Source: Thiofilum sp. (GTDB lineage Bacteria; Pseudomonadota; Gammaproteobacteria; Thiotrichales; Thiotrichaceae). Taken from it: 27,147 bases of DNA. Below the pieces are notes generated by a model. The model saw nothing but the letters and a program-made list of their open reading frames with translations, did no database searches and was not told the DNA's origin. Location: NCBI RefSeq assembly GCF_016711335.1, contig NZ_JADJTF010000002.1, forward strand, positions 1-27,147, written 5' to 3'. Position numbers and translations under genes: made by a program. This document shows positions 21,505 to 27,147 of the stretch, piece by piece. Position 1 is the stretch's first letter, and every line of letters starts with the position of its first letter.

Positions 21505-21788
21505 GTTATCAATTAACGGAGGATGCAGAGCAGGATATTTTAGACATCTATGTCTATTCCTATCGTGAATTTGGTGAGGATAAAGCTGAATCCTACTACG
21601 AAACCCTAAGCGCTCATTTCGATCTGTTAGCTACTAATCCAAAGCTGGGTACTGACTTTGGTCATGTGAAAGCACAAGTAAGACGGTCTACTTGTGCCAG
21701 TCATTCAATTTATTACCGATTGAAAAACAATGATGTATTAATTCTAAGAGTACTACACCAAAGTCGTGACCCTGCTAGATTTCTTTGA
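21501..21788 (+). CDS. parE: ParE toxin, pair 2 (copy 2)
   Basis: This is identical in protein sequence to 7523-7810. Confidence 0.86.
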   Translation: MSYQLTEDAEQDILDIYVYSYREFGEDKAESYYETLSAHFDLLATNPKLGTDFGHVKAQVRRSTCASHSIYYRLKNNDVLILRVLHQSRDPARFL

Positions 21789-21790
21789 AT

Positions 21791-22126
21791 TTAACTTGCT
21801 TCAGATAAAAAAGTACCTTGAATTGTAATTTTTAAGGCTGGTTGTCCAACTACGTGACCAGCCATATTAAAATTTTTATCGGTTGAGTTGCCTTGTAGTG
21901 CTAAATCAAAATTATTAGCTGCCCCAAAGATCGAATCATTACCAGCTTGATTCCATTTATTAATATTTATTTGTCCAGAGATTAAATTATTATTGGAATC
22001 TATTTTGCCCGTATACAAGTAAGCTGGATCACCACCGTTTATTGCTCCATCTTTAACAACTACTAATCCATAACCTGTTATACCTAAAGATGAAGTAAAG
22101 TTTGCATGATAAATACCATTCTTCAT
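21791..22126 (-). CDS. GrlR-family protein (copy 2)
   Basis: This is identical in protein sequence to 7813-8148. Confidence 0.68.
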   Translation of the reverse strand: MKNGIYHANFTSSLGITGYGLVVVKDGAINGGDPAYLYTGKIDSNNNLISGQININKWNQAGNDSIFGAANNFDLALQGNSTDKNFNMAGHVVGQPALKITIQGTFLSEAS

Positions 22127-22325
22127 AGTTTGATAGCCTTTAAAAAATTAATAATGTTTAAAATTATATCAATTAAGTAGGTCATATTGAGACCAACCCT
22201 TGGTAGTAGTTAATGTTTTCTTCTCTTTGATGGTGTGAAAACACCCCTCTGTTTTTAACATTCGTTTTTAATACGTTTTTAGGTGTCGAATTCGTTAATA
22301 AAATCATATAGATAGAGTACCCAAT

Positions 22326-22386
22326 TCTAACAAAAAGGTTGTTAAATCTAACAAAAAGGTTGTTAAATCTAACAAAAAGGTTGTTA
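22326..22386 (+). repeat. Iterons of Rep_3 initiator 2 (copy 2)
   Basis: The same three units as at 8348-8408. The operator palindrome is at 22414-22428. Confidence 0.86.
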
Positions 22387-22452
22387 TCCTAACACTTGAT
22401 TATTATGTTGAGTTTGTTAGGCTAACAATAAATCAAAAGGAAGATTTATTGT

Positions 22453-23297
22453 ATGAAACCCCTTACTAAAACCAGTTATATCAACATGACTAATGACCTT
22501 ATTCGTAGCGCTCAGGGTTTGAATTTAGGTGAGAAGCGTTTATTGATGCTGGCAGTTTCTAAACTCGACAGTAAAGCTAAGCCTAGTGTGCAAGCTGCTA
22601 CAGTAAAAATTACGGTTGCAGAGATGGTGCAAGAGTTTGACCTCAACCCTGATAAAGCCTATCAAGAAGCTAAAAAAGCAGCTCAAGGTATTATGAAACG
22701 CCAAATTCGGTTCAAACCCGATGATGCCGACGTGGCATTAATTCAGTGGGTGGGCAAATCAGCCTATAACAAGGGACAGGGCTGGATATTGATTGAATTT
22801 TATCATGGATTATTTCCACATTTGTTTGACTTAAAGGGCTACTTTGCTAGTTACAAACTCAGTCGAACCAGTGCTTTGCGCTCTATTTATTCGTGGCGCT
22901 TGTTTGAGCTATTTATGCAATTCAAGAACACTGGCTTTTTAACGATTTCTATTGATGAGTTTAATCATATTATGGAGGTGGCAGATACCTACAAAAATGA
23001 TTTTGGGCTGCTAAGAACTAGAGTCATTGAGCCAGCCACTAAAGAAATTAGGGAAAAGACGGGCTAGCCGTGACTTGGGAAGCTATTAAAGGCGGTCGCA
23101 AAGTCAAAGCATTGAAATTTACCTTTCCGGCTGAAACACCAGAAGCCAAACCCGCAACCAAACGCGCCAAATCCCCCAAGCAATCCTCAGAAACTGTTGA
23201 TAAGCCCCTCACCAAAGCTCAGGCTAAGGCGGAATTAGAGAGCTTTAAGAAGCTAGCCGCCTTAGCGAAATTGAAAGGTGTTGAAAAGGTAAGATAA
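22453..23297 (+). pseudogene. Rep_3 replication initiator 2, frameshifted in copy 2
   Basis: The gene matches 8475-9320 but has four As instead of five near 23054-23057, so the frame stops at 23067 after 204 residues. The remainder (23070-23297, VTWEAIKGGRKVKALKFTF and the Lys-rich tail) is intact in the next frame. The break removes the end of the second winged-helix domain. Since copy 1 is whole and the change is in a homopolymer, a sequencing error is far more likely than a real mutation. Confidence 0.8.
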
Positions 23298-23393
23298 GTT
23301 CTAAACGACTTATAAAAAAAGCCCTGACAGGGGAACTGAGGGCTTAAGAAGTGTTGAGAGTTTTGATTAAAACCGTTTTTTAATAGTGAGTTC

Positions 23394-23792
23394 TTAATCG
23401 TGGTCAGAACGACCAGAGTCATGAGAGTCTGAATCCGAATGCCCCGAATCATGAGAGTCTGAATCACCAGAGCTGTGTGACTCAGAATGATTGGAATCGG
23501 AGTCAGAACCGGAGCTATGTGACTCAGAACGACCCGAATCAGCATCAGAGTGACCTGAACTATGAGATTCCGTGCCAGCACGATCATCAGAGCCAGAACG
23601 TTCGGTAGCGCTACTATGCGATTCAGTACGACTAGAACCTGTGCTATGCGACTCGGTGCGTCCTTTGAGCAAATCATCCTTGTCTGATTGTCCTGAGACT
23701 TGACCCTTGAAATAGGTTTCTTCTGCAAAGCTGCTTTGAGTCATACCGACGGCTACTAAAGCACCAAAAACTAAGGCGGCTAATTTCATCAT
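23394..23792 (-). CDS. Exported Ser/His/Asp-rich protein (copy 2)
   Basis: This is identical in protein sequence to 9417-9815, with the same number of repeats. Its terminator is at 23319-23345. Confidence 0.78.
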   Translation of the reverse strand: MMKLAALVFGALVAVGMTQSSFAEETYFKGQVSGQSDKDDLLKGRTESHSTGSSRTESHSSATERSGSDDRAGTESHSSGHSDADSGRSESHSSGSDSDSNHSESHSSGDSDSHDSGHSDSDSHDSGRSDHD

Positions 23793-24055
23793 GATGTCCT
23801 TCTCTAGAGGTGGCTGAGTAGTTGATGATGAGAGATTAGTGCTGAGATCTTAATAACTTCTTAAGTGCTAATGGATTTTAAAAAAACGCTCGTTTTTTCC
23901 GGTCATCTGACGAGTTTGATTTTTAAGCAAGACTTTCTTAAATTTTTTACCCCTATGCTTCGCTGATTTTTTAGGCTTTAAGCGTCCAGAAAAAACGCCC
24001 TTATCTCAGCGCCACGCTAGATCCATTTTCAGCACTCAATGAATAACAATTACGC

Positions 24056-24859
24056 ATGGAATACTTAAAAATCCGCCGCAGCAAAACGCAGCGCCGCGCC
24101 AATGGTTTGCCCTATGCCGTGCCTTTGTGGGTCACTAAGCGGCGCAAATATGGGGATACCTTAAGCGAGGAGGCGATTTCGATTAAGCGCCCTGTGCTAG
24201 TTATGGGTGCTCACGATTCCGGCAAAACCCGCTGGTTACAACGTATGCACGAACACGCGCTAGAGATTTGGGGCAGTAAAACGCTGGCTCAGCCGTTGTA
24301 TTTGGACACGCTCAGTCCCTTGAGTACGTGGTGTGAGCCGAGCTTTTTGGCGACGTGGTGGGATCAGCGCCGCCATACCTTGACTCAGTTAGACCCGGAA
24401 TGGACTGCCCAGCTATGGAAACACTTAAAAGCGCATACCCGTGCTGAGCTGCTCAGTACCTATTGCCAAGACACTAAGGCGGTGCTGCTGGTGGATGATG
24501 CGCACAAGCTCACCGGACGTAAGCTCCAGATTGCGCGTCAATGCGTGCTAGAAGCCCCGATTTTTGTCATGGCGGCGAGCGAAGAGCAGCGCCTACCTCC
24601 TAGCCTACGTTCGGTCGTGATGCGCCGAGAACCGCAAATTTTTAGATTAGATTCGGAAGTTTCTTATGACGCTACCAACTTGTTTATTTGGGCGCTATTG
24701 CTCGCGTGTTTGGCGCTGGGGTGGTGGGAAGCTGCGCTGGTCATGGGTGGGGTTAAAGCTTTGGGTAGTGGTCGGCGGGCTAGATGTGGAGGATATTTCC
24801 GGTTTGGGCAATTCGTATGTGGGAATTGTCGCCAATATGCCGCTTTACTCCAGCAATGA
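24056..24859 (+). CDS. P-loop ATPase with membrane segment (copy 2)
   Basis: This is identical in protein sequence to 10079-10882, including the out-of-frame tail. The apparent gene fusion is therefore present in both copies and is not an error of one of them. Confidence 0.63.
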   Translation: MEYLKIRRSKTQRRANGLPYAVPLWVTKRRKYGDTLSEEAISIKRPVLVMGAHDSGKTRWLQRMHEHALEIWGSKTLAQPLYLDTLSPLSTWCEPSFLATWWDQRRHTLTQLDPEWTAQLWKHLKAHTRAELLSTYCQDTKAVLLVDDAHKLTGRKLQIARQCVLEAPIFVMAASEEQRLPPSLRSVVMRREPQIFRLDSEVSYDATNLFIWALLLACLALGWWEAALVMGGVKALGSGRRARCGGYFRFGQFVCGNCRQYAALLQQ

Positions 24860-24902
24860 GCTAGACCGCCACAAAGAACGTGAATATAACCGCCTTGACA
24901 TC
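24768..24902 (+). pseudogene. 5' fragment of interrupted gene (copy 2)
   Basis: This is the same fragment as at 10791-10925. Confidence 0.48.
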
Positions 24903-25109
24903 AGGGGATTCCTTAGTACAGCCGTCCATGTCCGAACGGGAGAACGATGCTAGTTCTCTTACTTCACCCTGTCCCCGTAGAACTACTAGACAAGAGGAGT
25001 TAGGCAGCAACAGCCTAACCAACTCGAATAAGTATAACGTTCATCGGCTGTCGCCGATAGCCTTATATCTCGTACCTGAAGAAAGGAGCTTTACGGCTTT
25101 TCCGGTAAA
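24894..25109 (-). mobile_element. Decayed IS200/IS605-like element (copy 2)
   Basis: This is the same segment as at 10917-11132, with the same hairpins. Confidence 0.48.
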
Positions 25110-25136
25110 GACACCGCCAAGGCGGTCGCAGACTTT

Positions 25137-25418
25137 GTGAGTAGTATTGCTGCCCGTAATCACGCGGTGCGCTCTGTGGCGCTTTATCGCAGCTTAGAAG
25201 CGCGTGCCGCGATTCGGGTGCAACAGGGCATTGTGGAGGTCACCGAACAAGTGGGTTACATGGAAAAAGTCGCCAATGCCCAAAAAGAGCTGGTCAACCA
25301 AGAGGCAAAAATCATGGAAACGCGCCTGATGTTGGCGGGGATGTGTGACCCGGTGAATGCCAAACGGATGGGGGATTGGTTGAAACAGGTTTCAGTTGTG
25401 CCGAAACACGACCGATGA
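25137..25418 (+). CDS. Coiled-coil 3' gene fragment (copy 2)
   Basis: This is identical in protein sequence to 11160-11441. Confidence 0.48.
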   Translation: MSSIAARNHAVRSVALYRSLEARAAIRVQQGIVEVTEQVGYMEKVANAQKELVNQEAKIMETRLMLAGMCDPVNAKRMGDWLKQVSVVPKHDR

Positions 25419-25941
25419 AGTGGATTAATCACCTAGCGATTGCCGGCGCTACAACGGCTCTGGTTGCGCCGGAACTCGTACCCCTAGCCCTGATAGGGTC
25501 TACCGCTCCTGATTGGCTAGAAACGCTTTTAAATGCGTTTAAACAGCATGTTCGCCATCGAACAGTGACCCACTATGTGAGTGTGTGGGGAATGGGCTTG
25601 GTGTTTGCGGTGGGGTTGTGGGATTTTCACGGGATATTAGCGGCGTTTATGTGGGGGGCTTGTCGCATGTGTTGGCGGATGCGCTTACGGTAATGGGTGT
25701 GCCGTTTTCGCCTTATTCGGATCGGCGTTTTCATTTGTTGGGCGGGAGGCTCCGAACGGGTGATCCGGGGGAGTATTTCATTGCGTGGGGGTTGGTGGGG
25801 CTGTGTTTGCTGCTGTCGGTTGTGTTTAAGCCTCAGGGCGGGGTGGGCTGGTATCCGTTTTTCTTTGATTGGGCAGGGTTGTATCAGGACGGGGTGATTG
25901 ATGCGAAGGAGTGGAAGGATAATCGGCTGAGGTTTTTTTGA
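25415..25941 (+). pseudogene. DUF457/YdjM-like hydrolase, frameshifted in copy 2
   Basis: This matches 11438-11965 but has six Gs instead of seven near 25653-25658. The frame is lost just before the SHVLAD motif and ends at 25693, while the rest continues in another frame to 25941. It is most likely a homopolymer error. Confidence 0.7.
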
Positions 25942-25985
25942 GCAACCATTAGTAAAAATGGTCGCTCAATTTTGCTCTAAAATTA

Positions 25986-26204
25986 TTATGGAATTAAATG
26001 ATTTAAAATAAAATGTATCTTTTCTGAGATTTCATTTAAACCTAAACTATTATCCGATAATAGCTTTTCAAAACTATTGAATATTTTTGGCACTAGCGTC
26101 AAAAAACGACTAAAATTTTCTAATTTTTGCCATTTCTTGATTTTTAAACTAAGAATTTCTTTTTCTAACTGTAATTTTTGAATTTCAGATGTTAAATCTT
26201 TCAT
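25986..26204 (-). CDS. Small coiled-coil protein (copy 2)
   Basis: This is identical in protein sequence to 12010-12228. Confidence 0.58.
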   Translation of the reverse strand: MKDLTSEIQKLQLEKEILSLKIKKWQKLENFSRFLTLVPKIFNSFEKLLSDNSLGLNEISEKIHFILNHLIP

Positions 26205-26590
26205 CTTATATTCTCCTGTTTCAGGATAATTAACGTCATCACGACGTGCATCTGGGGTTGAAAATACCACTCCCATTACTAAATATTATATACTTATCGT
26301 AAAACAATCAATAAATACTTTTTAAATCAGTTACTTAAACTTCATTTGCACACTAATTCCCACCTAACTCTAACATAAGCAGAAATTCCAATTATTTATA
26401 AGTTATTGATAAATAATATTTTAATTTTCATATATGGACGTTTAGTTACCCATAAGACGACATTTACCTTGCAGGTTCAGTCGTGGTCTTTTCTTTTTTC
26501 GTGCGTAAGCACACCTCTTCTTTTTATTTTTAATATTTTTAATATTTTTAGACGCGAAATTCTCTTTTAAAATCAATATATTGCAAAGGC

Positions 26591-26678
26591 ATAAGACGAC
26601 GTTTTCCGTGCTATAAGACGACGTTTTCCGTGCTATAAGACGACGTTTTCCGTGCTATAAGACGACGTTTTCCATGCT
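26591..26678 (+). repeat. Iterons of Rep_3 initiator 3 (copy 2)
   Basis: Four 22-bp units as at 12616-12703; the last has CCATGCT in place of CCGTGCT. Confidence 0.88.
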
Positions 26679-26738
26679 AATAAAGACTATAAATAAAATT
26701 GTCTTTTTGAAAGACTTAATGATATAGTAGTCTCTACT

Positions 26739-27147
26739 ATGAAAGACCTAATTGTTAAAGACAACGCATTGATTAACGCTGGCTATAGTCTAACGATTGT
26801 TGAACAGCGCATTATTTTACTAGCCATTGTTGAGGCTAGACGAACCAATACTGGAACAAAGAGGCCAACACCCTTTAACTATTCATGCCGATAGTTACAT
26901 AACGCATTTTGATGCCCATAAAAATACTGCCTACAGTGCTCTACAAGAGGCGTGTAAAAATTTGTTTGAAAGACGATTTACTTATCAAGAGATCAATAAA
27001 TGGAAATCTTGAAAAGGTTTATAGTCGTTAAGTTAGTGAGGTTCGATATATTGATAATGGTCAGTGTCAAACTGATTTTTCTCCAGCCGTAGTACCTCTC
27101 ATCACCAATTAGAAAAACAATTTACCAGCTTATGAGATAGAACAAGT
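26739..27147 (+). pseudogene. Rep_3 replication initiator 3, truncated by the window end and error-rich
   Basis: The beginning matches 12763 onward. From about 26855 there are mixed substitutions and small indels (for example GGAACAAAGAGGCCAACACC where copy 1 reads GGCATCACAGCCAATGACCC), and the frame is broken several times before the sequence ends at about two-fifths of the gene. This error pattern is typical of an unpolished contig end. Confidence 0.85.

Larger units (their letters stand above)
13981..27147. repeat. Second, incomplete copy of the same plasmid unit
   Basis: This is a direct tandem repeat of bases 1 to about 13170. The differences I found by eye are eight one-base homopolymer indels (copy 1 positions 903-908, 4286-4292, 6358-6364, 6520-6524, 9076-9080, 11676-11682, 12325-12329, 12729-12732) and two substitutions (1040 T/G, and one in the fourth 3' iteron at 26674). 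From about 26855 onward there are also several non-homopolymer errors. Every site described for copy 1 is present here at the offsets given in the summary, except the gene at 13731-13931 and the palindromes after it, which are not reached. Confidence 0.93.

Noticed and set aside
14118..26276. Biological duplication of all operons with diverging pseudogenes
   Set aside because: The frame breaks (XRE tail, Rep_3 no. 2, DUF457 protein, acidic protein) are all one-base homopolymer changes and fall in either copy, which fits sequencing error better than decay.

Overview
The window is not 27 kb of unique sequence. Bases 1-13980 are one complete circular unit, and bases 13981-27147 are the same unit starting again, stopping inside its last replication gene. 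The copies differ almost only by one-base changes in homopolymer runs, and the last ~290 bp are error-rich. The simplest reading is a ~13.98-kb circular plasmid assembled from long reads as a head-to-tail concatemer with an unpolished end. A true dimer is possible but less likely. To move from copy 1 to copy 2, add 13980 for positions up to 902, 13979 for 909-4285, 13978 for 4293-9075 (13977 within 6365-6519), 13977 for 9081-11675, 13976 for 11683-12323, 13975 for 12330-12728 and 13976 from 12733.

The unit looks like a moderately AT-rich proteobacterial plasmid, most likely gammaproteobacterial. TrfA-like and Rep_3 initiators, ParDE modules, a GrlR-like protein and consensus DnaA boxes fit this. 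A Thiothrix-like host is possible, but I hold that loosely. I see no rRNA, tRNA, resistance, conjugation or mobilisation genes.

The striking property is replication. Four different initiator genes, each with its own iteron array, lie on one 14-kb circle: Rep_3 no. 1 with four ~22-bp iterons (2293-3273), a TrfA-like protein with six 22-bp iterons (4395-5389), Rep_3 no. 2 with three 21-bp iterons (8348-9320), and Rep_3 no. 3 with four exact 22-bp iterons plus a distant one (12477-13644). The four iteron sequences are unrelated by eye. The initiator genes alone fill about 24% of the circle.

Around these modules sit maintenance genes: two ParDE toxin-antitoxin pairs (138-682 and 7287-7810), an overlapping HicA-like/HTH pair (3307-4114), and a serine resolvase (6524-7132) that probably resolves multimers. 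Small accessory genes fill the gaps: an acidic repeat protein, a 47-residue exported peptide, an XRE regulator, a GrlR-like protein and an exported Ser/His/Asp-rich protein.

A more GC-rich block (about 10079-11965) holds a P-loop ATPase with a C-terminal membrane segment, an interrupted gene, and a DUF457-like membrane hydrolase. The interrupting ~216 bp look like a decayed IS200/IS605-type element. A 37-bp piece of its end is found again at 715-751. This block looks acquired and decaying.
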